Shown here: piece after piece, positions 24,484-36,690 of the stretch
Layout of the letters: the number at the start of each line of letters is the position of its first letter
How positions within the stretch are numbered: the stretch's first letter is position 1
DNA from: Acanthochromis polyacanthus
Taxonomy: Eukaryota > Chordata > Actinopteri > Pomacentridae
Assembly: GCF_021347895.1 (NCBI RefSeq)
Contig: NC_067123.1
Span: 40,106,027 to 40,170,026 of the forward strand
Direction of reading: 5' to 3'
DNA: 64,000 bases
Notes under the pieces: model-generated
Database searches by the model: none
Told to the model about the DNA's origin: nothing
What the model saw: only the letters and a program-made list of their open reading frames with translations
Position numbers and translations under genes: made by a program

Positions 24484-27300
24484 AGTAATGGACCAAAACA
24501 ATGCTAGCAAAATCCTAGGAACTTCTGTAAAAAGGAACTGGACTTCTCTTTTGGGTCATTGAAGATGTTTCGCCACTCATGAAGAAGGTTCCTCCAGTTC
24601 TAACTGACTGGATGACTGAGAATCTACAAAGACATGGCAGCAAAATAACACCCACAGCATCATAGAGCCTCTGGATCCTGTTAATGTAGAGGTCAGAGGT
24701 TGAGGCGTTTCCTTTAATTTTTCACCAGTGTGTATGTAACACTCATCTGAAATTGTATTTAGACCAGAAATCAAATGGGCATTATAGTCTTTAGTCTTGT
24801 TTAAGATAGTTTTAGATAACTTTCATCCATATTTCATAGTTCATAGCACAGTCCTTAGCAGCTACACACCTTTAGGACAGTCAAGAGGAGTTTTATCATC
24901 ATCATCGCAGCATCATGAATAGATGGACTGGTGTCTCAAAATTTCTCTTAAAACCAACATCATCAGAACCTGAACTGAAACGAACCAAATGATTCCAAAC
25001 ATTTCTTTAAAATACTCGTCATTTAGAGCTACGATGCCACCGGTACTGCTGACACATATCCAGTCACCTTTACAGGAAATGCTTTTAGAAATATAGGAAA
25101 CAAAAAAACAAGCTGAAACACATGAGGATCGGCTGAGGGGTGGAAAGAAGGATAGAATAAGAAAAGCACCTTCATGGCTCCTGGAATGGGTTTAATGTGT
25201 CCTTTAAAGCAACGTCAGTGGTGGAAATCAACCGAATCTGCGACCTTCCTTTCCAATTTGCTGACCTACCACACATGCTGATTCACATTCTACCTTCCTT
25301 CTGCAGTGCAACAACTCTCGCCCCCCCACCTCACCTCAAAACCAAACAAAAAAAACAAAGAAAGAAACAGCCAACAGTTACTCGTCTCCTGCTAGCTGTC
25401 AGCTGCTATCCATCGCGCCTTTACTGTGAGGTTTCCCCAGACTGGCTCGCCGTGATGAGACCCTGGAAGCGAGTGTGTGTTCTTGCTCGCAGGCCGGTGT
25501 TTGTGTGTGAGAGGGAGAAGGTTTTTTTTTTGCACTGTAGGCTGCTGCACATCTTTGTGAGAGTAGAGATCTGTGCCTGCAGTGAATCTCGTGTTCGTGA
25601 TGTGCAACTGTGACTAGTTGTGTTTCGGCTGGAACCGGGAGTCGACTGCCGTCCCCACGGGGTGTTTGTGCACAGGTCAGGAGGTTCACCACAAACACAC
25701 ACCAAACCACACAGTCGTGTCTTTACACTTGTTTGGGATGTAATTAACTTCATTCTTTGGCTCATCTCCGCCAACAAAGACTACAGTCCTGCCATATTTA
25801 GCATTTTTACTCTATTGTACCATCAAAAAAAGGCTTAAATCTACGTAACTGTCTTGAATTAGAAGTCTTTGCTTGTCTGAAAGCAGCACAACATGAAAAC
25901 ATCCACTCCTGTCCGATATAGGCTCAGCTGCTTTGGCTCTATGAACGCAAACACAAACACTCCACCATCAGCACTGTCCAACCATGCGGACACCCAAACG
26001 CCCCGGCCATGTTTGTGTATTGAACGAGTCTTTCCAAAACCCTGGGTAGCAATCTGCTGTGATGGCTGCATCCATTCCTCTGGGAAGACTTTCCTCAAGG
26101 TTTGCTGGCTGCTGAAATTTGCGCTCCATTCAAGAATGCCTCGCCGCATTTAGACAGATTTTTGCCTCATCATTCATCTTAATAGAGCCATTCCATCAAT
26201 GCCAATGCAGAGGACTCTATTACAAATAAAGAGAGAGAGAACAGAACAAAAATGCACGGTCGTAGGCAAAAAGAAAAGTGGAACGTGGCAGGATTTAAAT
26301 GCAACATCATCTGCATAAAAACAAAAGTACCTGTTGCACTTTGTTCCAGCAGGGTTGGGGTCGGTGAACCCGAGGTTGGAGATTTCAGAGTATGACATCA
26401 CGGCAACAGAATGGACTTGTGCATGTGATAGGAGTACAGATACAGAAGTGGATCTTCACAGTGAAAGCTGCAGCTGCACTTCATTTTAAAACTGGTTTCA
26501 AGCTCCGTCAGCACTCTGACTGGCACCGGAGGAACCCTCTTCACCAGCCAGCCTCAGATTCTGCCTTTCATTCATAAAGATTCTCTTCCCGTGAAGGTCT
26601 GAGAATCATTCTGTGTCTGCCTCTCTCTCTCAGGAACACTCTGTGCTGGCAGGATCTATAAGGAGCTAATGCTTCAAATCACACAGCTTTTGGGGTCATA
26701 GAGGCAAGTAAACCTCTCCGCTGTGATGAGGAGGTGGTGTCCTCTTGACGATTCTAGGAGTAAAAACTCCAGAAGCCACTGGAGGAAGATCAGGATGCTT
26801 CCCCGGCCACTTCGATTTTTGTCGCTTCTTTTTTTCTTCGAACAAGAGACACCAGTTCATACCCAGAACGTAACAGAATCTACTGTACAGCCATTCCTGG
26901 ACCCTCCGGATGATCTGCACGCATGTGAGCGTGCACGGCTCTGTGCCTCTGCATGCATGATTTTCAACCTGCTACCAACGGCTCGCTGTGTTACCACAGA
27001 AAGCACAGCAAAGCAGATGATGCACGAGCTGATTTTACTGCATCTGCAGCCTGTGGTGTGCAGCCTGGTCAGAACAACAGCACTTTTCTGCAGGCGATTC
27101 AAAGAACGGAACGCGAATGTTGTCGGTGCCCTGAAAGCATCTCAGAGCTTCACTGGAGAGCCATGCTCAGACAAACTGAACAGCAGCAGCAACGGCAAAG
27201 GAGCCACTGGCAAAATTCTGTCAAGAAACACACCACTATTAGGGGAAAATGGAGACTGTGAGTGAAGGCGTGATGCAACCTTCACCAACATTTATTCCAT
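24484..27300. other. Non-repetitive DNA, no gene seen
   Basis: About 2.8 kb. Overlapping open frames of 60-180 codons occur at 25.2-25.8 and 26.7-27.3 kb on both strands. Their translations lack domains, and neighbouring frames are equally long, so no gene is called. No transposon ends were recognised. Confidence 0.4.
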
Positions 27301-30183
27301 CCAGATATGTGGAGAACCACTTTGAAAACACCAAACTGTAGCCTTAAGATCAGACCATTTACTAACATTTTGTGGTATAACTTGTCATATCTACCCAATT
27401 GTTTGACCCAGTATTTCACATTATAAAGTATTCCAGATGTTTTTCTTGTATTACTGTGACATATGACTACATGTGGTTCAGGAAATGTCACTAGTTGAGT
27501 ATTTTTTGGTTAATGTGAGCTCAAAGAAGGGACTTTTCATAACCGATTCACTCGTTTCATATTTCAACTCACTTATAATCAGAAATTATTTGATCCACCT
27601 GTCCAATCCTGCAGATTCTGACTTACTGAAATAATGAAAAATAACAGTGAAAATTTCAGGCTTTTATGTTTGATAGTGGCTCAAATGTTGTCGGCCCCAA
27701 TTTCAACGTGCAAAAAAACATGCTGATAGCAGGTGAAGAAATTTAAGCAGGAATTTCACAGATATGGCTTTAAATATTCATAGTTTATGAATAAATTTAG
27801 AGTAAATCAGAGATGGCTGAGCAGAAATTGCTGCAAAAAATGTGGTCATTTCAGATGGAGTGTCCCATTTATACGATACGAGGAGAGTCAGGCCGTTTTA
27901 AAACGACAAAACCTCAAACATACCGGCTCTACAGCTACAACAAAGGATCTACATTTGTAACTGCAGACATCACAGCCAAACAAACTGGCACATTTTCTTC
28001 ATTGAACTCCAACATGATCGTCTCCAAAACCCAAACAGACTCTCATTCGGATATGAACACTGAAACGACGCCCACTGGTTCAGACATTACAATCACGCTC
28101 TCGGTTACGACGCCCACCGTTCTCCTCGCCTCTCCCACTGACAGCTGAGATATCTTGCCAATATCTTGCCAGCTGTCTGGCTTCTTCCTCTGGCAGCCTG
28201 TTGATCAGGGTTATTGAATACATACTGGAGCAACAGTACGCATTAAATCAGTCACTGGATTGGACGATGGATTGGTGAAGATGGACAGCGTGCGTTTAGG
28301 CAGCGTAAACGGTGAATGCATTCGTCAAAACGTCAAATGTTGTTTCACTTGATTCACAACTGGCTAATTATTGAGCCGAACAGTGAATATGATCCCCGTT
28401 TCATGTGGAGTTTGAGATCCAATAATCAGCTGTTCCCTGAAGGGCTGATCAGAGCGAAAAACCAGCTGGTGATCCGACAGTTTATCAGTAAAAGGCTTTA
28501 ATTGTATTTAGAGCTACAGCGGGTTTTGGTGATTGCATCAAGTCTGTGAGTGGAAGATTACAGATTCAATGCAGGGAAGGAGGTTCGGCCAATCAGATTC
28601 CACGGGGGTCTTTGCCTCCCTTGGCCGTCCCTCCGGCACTCCGCTGACCTTAGACTCCAGCCGAGGTGCCGTCACATGGAAAACTCCAACCATTGCTTTC
28701 TCATGTGGGCTTTAATCACAGCCGGTCTGAAATATTAGAATGTGAAAACACGCCGTCGCTCAGAGAGAGTTTCCCCAAGTTCAGGGTGAATCATCCAGAG
28801 TAATTATGTGGAAGTAAACACAAAGATAAACACACCAAGGCCATTAGAACTGCCTCTTGCACCATACAACTGCACACTCATTCAACTACAGGAATACTTT
28901 ACCAGCTACAAGAAGGAGAATAAAAACACCAGTAGATTTTTTTGTGTTTCTCGCTGGCATTAAAAATATAACGTCAGAGCCTCAGTTTGCAGTCTTTGCA
29001 CTGCCTCCCTGTCTGCATTTATTAATACACTCCATCTGCCAGGGGAAAAAAAAAAAATCTGAATTTCCAAACAGACTGTAAGCCAAACTCAGTAAATTCA
29101 GTTTATTTACTGTCGCCTGCTGAAGGCAGACAGCAGGTTGAAAATATTACATCCAGTCTGTGTGTGTTTCTTATTCCAGCATGGAGCTCACTCAGCTGTT
29201 TCCTGCAGGATCAGGTGGGAGAAGCTTCCTACACCTGAAGATTATTCACGCACAGGTTGCTCTTTTTTATTTCTGCATATATTTCTTTGAACTTTCTATG
29301 CAGATGTGCTCCCATAGAACATCACCAAAACCGTTAGCATGTTCAGTCCTCACAAGTCATCTGATAGAAACCACCATTTTCCTTTCATGTCATAATATAA
29401 TCACAAAAAAAGAAACTGTTGCACAGTCCTAAAGCACACCTGTCATGCTGCAATAGTAGCTCCTGCTTGCATCACAGCCACGGTTACAGCGGTTTACTTT
29501 TAACACGACTGAAAAAAGATTTAAATGTAGTCACTATTAGACAGACTGTAGCATTAGAATAACACCTTTCTATGATTTCTAAGCAGATTTAACAGATCTA
29601 AAACATGCTGCTATCAGTGCCAGGAATAAGCTGATTCTGTGCACAAAGATTGGTCTGTTCATTTCCCAAACTGTCAAAATCACTTCATTCTCAAATTCAG
29701 TGTCACCGTACTTCTGCCGTCATCTTTCTGGCAGCATTTCAGTCAATCAGTCCTCAGTTCCTGTTCTTCACATTTCATTTCATTTAGTCCTTCTGCTTTT
29801 TCTCTACGAAGTCTGATTCTTCTGGACATCCTGAGTCAAAGTTTCCATCCACCACCAACTAACTCTACCTTCCCAACGCTCCTGTTTGGACTCTGCAGAC
29901 ACCAAAACTTCTGTCTGAGGTCAATAGATGTTGGTATATACTTGTGTGGATCAAACCCACGCTGCTCTGACAAGGAGAGCGTCTCTGCGACCAGCAGGCC
30001 ATGCTGCTGCCCAAATATTGACCACTGCACGGATTTGCTCGTCGGCATTTTGTGTGGTCGGAGTTAATCTGCTCTGTATCAGCCTGCTGTTTGCATTTGA
30101 GCTTCGACAGCCTGGCAGCGACGACAACCAAGTTAACAAAACAGCCGTGTGCTCGCTGGACGTCCAACACCACAAGATGAAAA
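27301..30183. other. Non-repetitive DNA, no gene seen
   Basis: About 2.9 kb, AT-rich, with a 12-base A run near 29046. The longest frames (111-142 codons) have no recognisable motifs. This is the quietest part of the window for mobile elements. Confidence 0.4.
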
Positions 30184-30927
30184 CAGGGTGTCAGACTCAT
30201 TTTAGAGGCTCCACATCCGGCCCAGTACGGTCTGAAGTGGGCCGGACCAGTTCAATCACAGCAGATCAACCCATTAAAGTCCAAATGTTTCCTTTGTTTT
30301 CATAAAATTAAATTCTATTTCAGCAATAATATGCCTCAGTTTGTCTTTTCCACATTACAACTTACAGATCAGAGTGTCGACAAACGAACACAACATTTAG
30401 ACATGATCAAAATGAGTTGGACAAAAAACAAGACAAAATGTTACAAACATGACACACAAAACGACAACGATGAGAGCAAAGTGACAAAAATGAGACAACG
30501 CGAAACAAAAAATTAGGCAAAAAAGCTACAAAGCACCACAAAAATAACCAAACGACAACGAGACAAAAATTTACACAAATGCCATAAGCGAGACAAAAAA
30601 ACCCACAAAATGATACATAAAACAATGAATAAAGCAAAACACAAAATGAGCAAAGTTGGACAAAAAACACAAGCGAGACACAAAGGAAATGACAAAAAAC
30701 AACAAAAACCAGACAAAATGTTACAAAAATGAGACACAAAACAACAATAGAACAATCTCGTATTTTCCTTTCTGATCAAAACAAATTGCCAGAAATTATT
30801 CTAAATTTATAGTTTTACTAATTTCCAATCTGCAGTTCATGTCTTTGTCATTTTTACACTTTGAGGGCCGGATTGGACCCTCTGGAGGACCACTTTTGGA
30901 CCACGGGCCTCATGTTGGACACCCCTG
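30184..30927. mobile_element. hAT element with internal minisatellite, copy 3
   Basis: The element starts cagggtgtcagactcatttt and ends catgttggacacccctg. The interior array of gacaaaaatgagac-like units spans about 30400-30745. It is in the same orientation as copy 1 and inverted relative to copy 2. The flanks gatgaaaa and tcctaaaa share only their last four bases, so no clean target duplication survives. Confidence 0.85.
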
Positions 30928-31989
30928 TCCTAAAAGAAAGCAAAAAGATCCTCAAGTCGTAACACATATAACACATAGAGGTGCACTTTCACAACTCCAC
31001 ACCTCTGACTGTTACTCCGGTGTTAAACACACTTTCAAGCAAACACACAACCAAACACACAAATGTGGCAGTCCCAGATTCCCTGGAGGACCGTTCCCCT
31101 GCTAGAAACACAAACACACACACACACAAACACACAGTATAAACACACACCATGGGAGCAGAATGGATGAGCGCTTAGCAGCAGCCTTTCCTTTGCTGAG
31201 GCAGCTGTTTGTGGATCTGCATTCATGTGTGTGTGGATATATGTGTCAGTGGAAAAAGCTATAAGTGAGGATTTATGCTACTGACAAGACAATAAAGTGT
31301 GTGTATGAGTGTGTGTGTGTTAGCAGAGAGGGAGGGGCCTCCTGTTTGCAGTAATGCAGCAGAAATCGATAACTTCCTGCACCCTCGACCCCTCCTACAG
31401 AAATCTAAGAGACGTGTGGAAATCAATTCTCTTTTTAGCAACTGCCTCATATTGACGGTTTTCTGAAAGCATGTAAAGGTGACGTGAACTAAGAAGAACA
31501 TGACGGACAGCCAACCAGTGGCTACTGATGCTCCGTGAGCTGCGTAATCAGCTGTATCGTCTCATTTGCTCTTATCTTAAGTGATTTTCTCTCATTTTAA
31601 TTCACATCGCCTCCCTCGGTAGTTTGTGTTAAAACGCAGCCAGAAATCTTGGAAACCAGCCTCCGGGCCGCAACACATTTATCATTCCCCGCATTTGTTT
31701 ATTGGCAGGGAAGAGGGGATCGGTTGTTGTTTGGGAAGTTGATCTTGCGTGACAGTTCAATATTAAATCCTCTGAGGAAGACATTGTTTTTATGGTTGGA
31801 CTGCTTTCTTAAGTGAAAGTTGATGACAAAGAGCACAAAACTGCATGAGTTCAGTACAGAGCAGCAGAGATCAAGACTCCTGCATGATAACCCAACCCAC
31901 AGGTGGATGATTTAAGCACAGGGGAGGAAAAACGCTAAGAAGTCCCATCAGTGAAGGTCTCAAGTCTTTCTCTGTTTGAGCTCTTAAGG
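30928..31989. other. No gene seen; CA/GT-rich patches
   Basis: Short CA runs occur at 31108-31150 and TG runs near 31297-31320. The segment 31600-31790 is non-repetitive and more GC-balanced. No coding sequence was recognised. Confidence 0.4.
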
Positions 31990-32034
31990 CAGGGGTGTCC
32001 AACATGAGGCCCGTGGGCTAAAAGCGGTCCTCCA

Positions 32035-32982
32035 CACTGCAAAAACTCTAAATCTTACCAAGTCTGTCGGTCTTATTTTTAGTCAAAAATGTCTCATCCC
32101 ATTTGATTTAAAATAAATTCACTAAAGAAAACAAACACATTTAAGCAGATGGAGGGACTTGTTTTAAGACAACGCATCTTAAATATCTTGTTAAGTCAAA
32201 CAATCTTGAAATTATCTTGTTTTAACCCTTTTGTCATCCTGCGGGTCAAACTGATCCGTTTTAAAGTTTAAAAATGTGGAAAAAATATGTATATATTTCA
32301 CAGTGAAAGCTTCAACATTTTCAAAATTTTTTGGGAAATTTTTGAACATTTTTTGATGAAAAAAAATGTTAAAAATGTTTCTTTAAGAACATTCATTTAA
32401 AAAAAAAAATCAACCAAAATCCAGTGAATTTCACTGATTTTTGTTATGAATGTTCTTAAAGAAAATATTAGAACTTTTATTAATATATATAGAATCACTT
32501 TAGATATTTTTAGGATTTTTTTAAAGATTTCTATTCATTTTTTGAAAATATTTACACTTTTTAATTTTTTTTATTTTTACTTCTTGCCAAATTTGAGGAT
32601 TTATTATTTAAATAAAAATTTTGACACAAATTTTTAAGGAATTTTCTTCCTGAAGATTTTGTAAATTTTTTTATAAATTTGAAGATTTTTTTGCTGAAGT
32701 TTTGGATTTTTTTCAGACAGGGACGCAAAATTTTTTGGTGCCGTAAATGAGGACAACAGGAGGTTTAAGACAACTAAACGTGACAATCCTGGTAAAATAG
32801 AGATTTAAATAAGTTTCCCAGCTAATTTTAAGATCTCAGTATTCTAAATATAACATCTTATTTCAAGAAATCTTACCAAGACATTTTTGACTTGCTCTGT
32901 TGGCAGATTTTTCACTTATTTCAAGGTAAAAGTTCCTTGAAATAATTTTTTTTCTTGTTTTGAGAGGACATTTTTTCCACTG
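32035..32982. mobile_element. CACTG-ended element nested in the hAT
   Basis: The left end is cactgcaaaaactct. The right end is ttttttccactg (reverse complement cagtggaaaaaa), a near match with C/G swaps. Comparison with hAT copies 2 and 3 shows the empty site ggtcctccagagg. The insertion duplicated two bases, CA (32033-32034 and 32983-32984). It holds a further 539-bp TTAA element at 32226-32764. A related partial copy lies at 46584-46768. There is no transposase. A 2-bp duplication with CACTG ends may suggest the EnSpm/CACTA group, but this is not certain. Confidence 0.7.
32226..32764. mobile_element. piggyBac-type TTAA MITE, copy 1 (innermost nest)
   Basis: This 539-bp AT-rich element is flanked by TTAA at 32222-32225 and 32765-32768. 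It begins cccttttgtcatcctgcggg and ends ggacaacaggaggt, decayed forms of a CCCTC(c/g)TGT terminus. The core near 32388-32463 is a palindrome around aaccaaaatccagtga. Two relatives lie at 34449-34966 and 46206-46583. TTAA target use and CCC/GGG ends fit piggyBac. It has no coding capacity. Confidence 0.8.
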
Positions 32983-33156
32983 CAGAGGGTTCAATCCAGC
33001 CCTCAAAGTTTAAAAATTCCAGAGAAAACATTAACTAAATTAGTAAAACTATAAATTTAAAATCATTTCTAGACCAGGACAAGTTATTTTGATCAGAAAG
33101 TAAAATCCCACATTCTTCATAGTTTTTTTTGTCATTTTGTGTTTCATTCATTTTCT

Positions 33157-33410
33157 TGCCTATCATGAAAACCAATAAAATAATGCCTTTTAAAGCCTTG
33201 CTGCATCTGAGAATGCATCCAATGAGGCATCACAATAAAATGAGGCATGATGTGTTAATTCCACCACAGGAGATATGTAATGGTACCTAAAATTAGTTAA
33301 ATAGCCCACATATGTCGGTATCGGTTGATATTGGAATCAGAAATTGAGAGTTTGAAAATATCTTCATATCGGTTATTGGCAGAGAAGCCAAAATTGGACA
33401 TCTCTTCTTA
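33157..33410. mobile_element. Partial TAAGGATGTC-type element, inverted
   Basis: The reverse complement matches the element at 14240-14711. Shared blocks include atcatgaaaaccaataaaat, ttccaccacaggagat and a terminal ggacatctcttctta. About half of the family length is present. The missing part lies on the side abutting the truncated hAT copy 4. Confidence 0.7.
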
Positions 33411-33419
33411 GGATCTTAA

Positions 33420-33494
33420 CCCTTTGGGGGGTCAAAAGTGAGCCAAACCCAACGGAAAATGTGCTTCTCCTGACCCACACTGCGAATCAAAGGG
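33420..33494. mobile_element. 75-bp piggyBac-like mini-element
   Basis: Between TTAA at 33416-33419 and TTAA at 33495-33498 lie 75 bases that start ccctttggggggtc and end gaatcaaaggg. CCCTTTG/CAAAGGG is a perfect 7-base inverted end. This size is near the lower limit for a mobilisable unit. Confidence 0.6.
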
Positions 33495-33498
33495 TTAA

Positions 33499-34444
33499 GA
33501 TGACTTCGATGCCACTGTTGCTTCCTCCACAATGTGCACTTCTAAGAAGTTCCTGCTTCTCTTTCCACAATCACTGCAGCTCAGCACACCAGCTCACAAA
33601 CGCTGTAAAGCTACCCAATGGTAATAGTGGAGTAAATCAGCCATACATGCTGGAACCAGAAGAATACCAACACAAAACGTCGACAGGATAGGTTCCCTGG
33701 GTTTGCTACGTATGAAACACCAAACAGTCTGAATTTGGTTTGTCCAGATGTCATCAGTAAACTGCAGCTTCAAGGTAGGAAGCCATTGCACTGACAAAAC
33801 ACAGAAAACACCACATGGACATGTTAAGACTGGAAACTGGATATTTAAACTTTCCGATTAAACCGAAAGCCATAAAGTCTACTCTACAAGCTGGATTTAT
33901 TCAGAACAAAAAAGATTTTAGAATTCTTGAAAATCAATTGCCAGAGCTTATGTGCATTTAGTTATATTTTTGGCCTTTTTCCCCAAATATTTGGATTTGA
34001 ATTCCCCCTTTCTTGTTGCTCTACAGATATTTGGGAGATGCCTTTTCATGTGTGGGTGCTTCCTTTGCCTTTCTGCTTGGTGCAATTATAGTATTTCCGT
34101 CACTCAGTGAGGAAAGTGGGTCAATGTGAAACTGTCATCGTGGATAGAGATACATGAGTGTCTGTGATCAGGAAAACACACACATCCTTTAAGTCTGACT
34201 CTCCAACAGCAGCACATTCAATTCAGACGATAATTTAGAGGCAACTTCCACCTCCGAATGTCCAGCCATGCTTGTAATCTTCATCAAGAGGTGCAGTTTG
34301 CTGCAGCAAGAGGCCAAATGTGAACAGATCCACACCAGTCCGTCACGTTTAAGTCAGAAAACGAGAAACTAGATATCCTTGTTGTGACAACAGAGCAAAG
34401 CCCAGGAGATCCAGATGAAATAAAGATCAATTTTTACTGATGTC
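33499..34444. other. Non-repetitive DNA, no gene seen
   Basis: About 950 bases between TTAA elements. Nothing recognised. Confidence 0.4.
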
Positions 34445-34448
34445 TTCA

Positions 34449-34966
34449 CCCTCCTGTTGTTCTCATTTACAGGCACCAAAAATATTTTTTCCTTGTCTGA
34501 GAAAAAAAAAAAAAAAATCAACAAAAGAATTCCCTAAATTTCTGAAAATTTGCAAAACCTTCAGGAAGAAAATTCCAATAATTCATTAAAAGTTTCCCTA
34601 AATAGTTTTATTTGAAAAAAAATAGAAAATTCTTCTAAATATTTTTTTAAAAATGAGTAAAAATCTTCCAAAAAATCTTTAAAATATCTAAAGTGATTCC
34701 ATATATATCAGTAAAACTTCTAATATTTTCTTTAAGAAAATTCACCAAAAAAAATTTAAAAAATCAACCAAAATCCGGTGAAATTTGTTGGATTTTGGTT
34801 GATTTTTTTGTGAATGTTCTGAAGAAACATTTTTAACACTTCTTTGTTTTCCACCAAAAATTGTTCAAAAATGTTCAAAATGTGGACATCAGAAGTTTCG
34901 CTGTGAAATGTGTATTTTTCCACTTGTTCAAACTTTAAAACGGGTCGACACGAGGCAATACGAGGG
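34449..34966. mobile_element. piggyBac-type TTAA MITE, copy 2
   Basis: This 518-bp element begins ccctcctgttgttctc after ttca (a one-base change from TTAA). It ends aggcaatacgaggg before TTAA at 34967-34970. The central palindrome lies near 34730-34825 (aatcaaccaaaatccggtga with its inverse). It is the same family as 32226 and 46206, here standing alone rather than inside a CACTG element. Confidence 0.8.
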
Positions 34967-34970
34967 TTAA

Positions 34971-35563
34971 CGAAAAGTAAAGTCTAAGGAGGAGTTTTCA
35001 TGCACCACCACAGACTGTAGAGGCTGTTAAAGCTAACACTCATTTTCTCATCACATCCGAGTGACCTGAACTTATTTGGCTAAAAGTCAAGCGTAAACTC
35101 AGAGTCTGCACTCGTCCTTTTACTTCTGTTGTTTCAGTGAACAAAGTAATTAACCAGCGCTGCCACTGTGTCTGCGCTCCCATTATCTTCTGGATAATGA
35201 AGGGCTTGCAGGTGAGGTAATAACTCCCTGCCAGTTTTGCTTGGAGGGGGGGCTCGGCTTTGCTTTAAAAAGATAAGCAAAGAGCCGATCTGCTTCTCTA
35301 AAAGCTCAACTTGGCTGGCTTTACAGAAATCAGTAAACATGGATCAGCTGCATTGAGCATTTCAGCGCTGATAAATGTGACGGGCAGCCAACAGCCTGAC
35401 TGCTCAGATATCTCTAAACATAACATCCTTATCTGTCCACATGGACACATGCAGTCCAGGCCACCAGTATTTGGACAATGACGTGGTGTCTGTGATTTTT
35501 CCACCACAGTGGATTTGAAGTGAAGCAATCAGCGTGTGATTAAAGTTCAGCTTTCTTCTCAAG
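34971..35563. other. No gene seen; non-repetitive block
   Basis: 35130-35420 is non-repetitive, with ATTA-type and gataa motifs close together. This looks more like regulatory than junk sequence, but that is only an impression without cross-species alignment. Confidence 0.3.
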
Positions 35564-35884
35564 CAGGGGAGTCAAACTCATCTTAGTTCAGGTTCCACAT
35601 TCAGCCCAGTTTGATCTCCAGTGACCAGTAAAACCACAGCATAACAACCTAGAAATAACCACAACTCCAAATATTTTCTTTGTTTTAGGGCAAAAAAAAA
35701 GTTCATTCTGAAAATGTTCACATCTAAGGAATTACTTTTTTTTCCTTTTACAAAACATCATGAACAACCTGAGGTTTCTCAAGAAAAATTATCTAAATTT
35801 TCAAATGATCATTTCCACATTACAACTTCCAGATCACTGTGTTTCTACAAAGGAAGACAATATTTAGTCACAGGTATCTGGAAC
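35564..35884. mobile_element. hAT element copy 5, left part
   Basis: It begins caggggagtcaaactcatct and matches the left halves of copies 1 and 3 through to ggtatctggaac. The right part does not follow directly. A minisatellite of similar flavour appears at 36270-36490, so this copy may be interrupted by 35885-36269. Confidence 0.7.
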
Positions 35885-36269
35885 TCTATCAGTTTTCTGC
35901 ATTTCAGATCTATTGTGGTGGCATTCAGAGGCACAAATACGAAATTTGTCCAAATACTTGTTGAGCCAAATATATTGTTCAAACTGTATTTCAAAATATG
36001 AAGTGTCTGTCTGACAAGTGATGGTTTATTTGGGTATTTTGGTCATCATTTATAACAGATTTTACCAACAAATTTAATGGCTGACGCTTAAAAAAATAAG
36101 TGGTATCGATTTACAAGCAGCTTGGACCTGTAGGGTACATGCATGTTGATGATGCTAACGACTGGTTTCATGTTCTGCACAACTTTTCACTAAGATCATC
36201 TCCATAACTGTACAAAAAATGCTCTAGGGCATGGTTGCTTTCCAGAACGACTCATGTGACCGTTACAAA
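35885..36269. other. No gene seen
   Basis: This sequence lies between the hAT left part and the minisatellite. It may be an insertion into hAT copy 5, but no inverted ends were identified. Confidence 0.3.
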
Positions 36270-36490
36270 AATGATTTATGTATATTGCTAATGGTCTGGT
36301 GATATTGTGTCTTTTTATAGTGATATTGTGTGTTTTTCTGGTAATTTTGGGCCTTTTTGTAGTGATTTTGTGTCCCTCTGGTAATTCTGAATCATTTTGT
36401 GGTCATTTTGTGTCATTTTGTCATCATTTTCTGGCAGTTTGTGGTAATTTTGTGTCTTTCTGGTAATTTTGGATCATTTTGTGGTAATTT
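36270..36490. repeat. Degenerate T/G-rich minisatellite
   Basis: Units resemble tttctggtaattttgggtc and cattttgtggtcattttgtg. The pattern is close to the internal arrays of the hAT family, so this is probably the array of copy 5. Confidence 0.65.
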
Positions 36491-36492
36491 TT

Positions 36493-36690
36493 TTTCTGTT
36501 TATTTGAAAAAGGACAGCGTGCAGTTACATTAAAAAGATGGCGGCACCAGATTTAGCATCATGCTAATTTCCATCTGTAGTCCTTGGTCCGTAAAAACAA
36601 GCATTCCTATTTAAAACAATGCATATAAAACACATTACATTAACAAAACAAAATCAATATTAAAATAAAATAATTTTTTTAATGCTAATA
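36493..36690 (-). mobile_element. Possible retroposon fragment, minus strand
   Basis: The segment begins tttatttgaaaaaggacagc and contains ctaatttccatctgtagtcc. I associate this pair with a dispersed fish repeat. The preceding T run (36487-36495) could be its poly-A tail on the other strand. Family not identified. Confidence 0.35.

Larger units (their letters stand above)
31990..33156. mobile_element. hAT element copy 4, interrupted and truncated
   Basis: The left end caggggtgtccaacatgagg at 31990 matches copy 2. Sequence runs to ggtcctcca at 32034, then resumes at 32983 with gagggttcaatccagccctc, as in copies 2 and 3. The intervening 948 bases are a CACTG element (32035-32982). The right part ends at about 33156, near the start of the minisatellite, where a partial TAAGGATGTC element begins. 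The right terminus is missing. Confidence 0.8.

Noticed and set aside
26723..27265. 180-codon plus-strand frame
   Set aside because: It has no recognisable motif, and overlapping frames on both strands are of comparable length. I could not support it as an exon.
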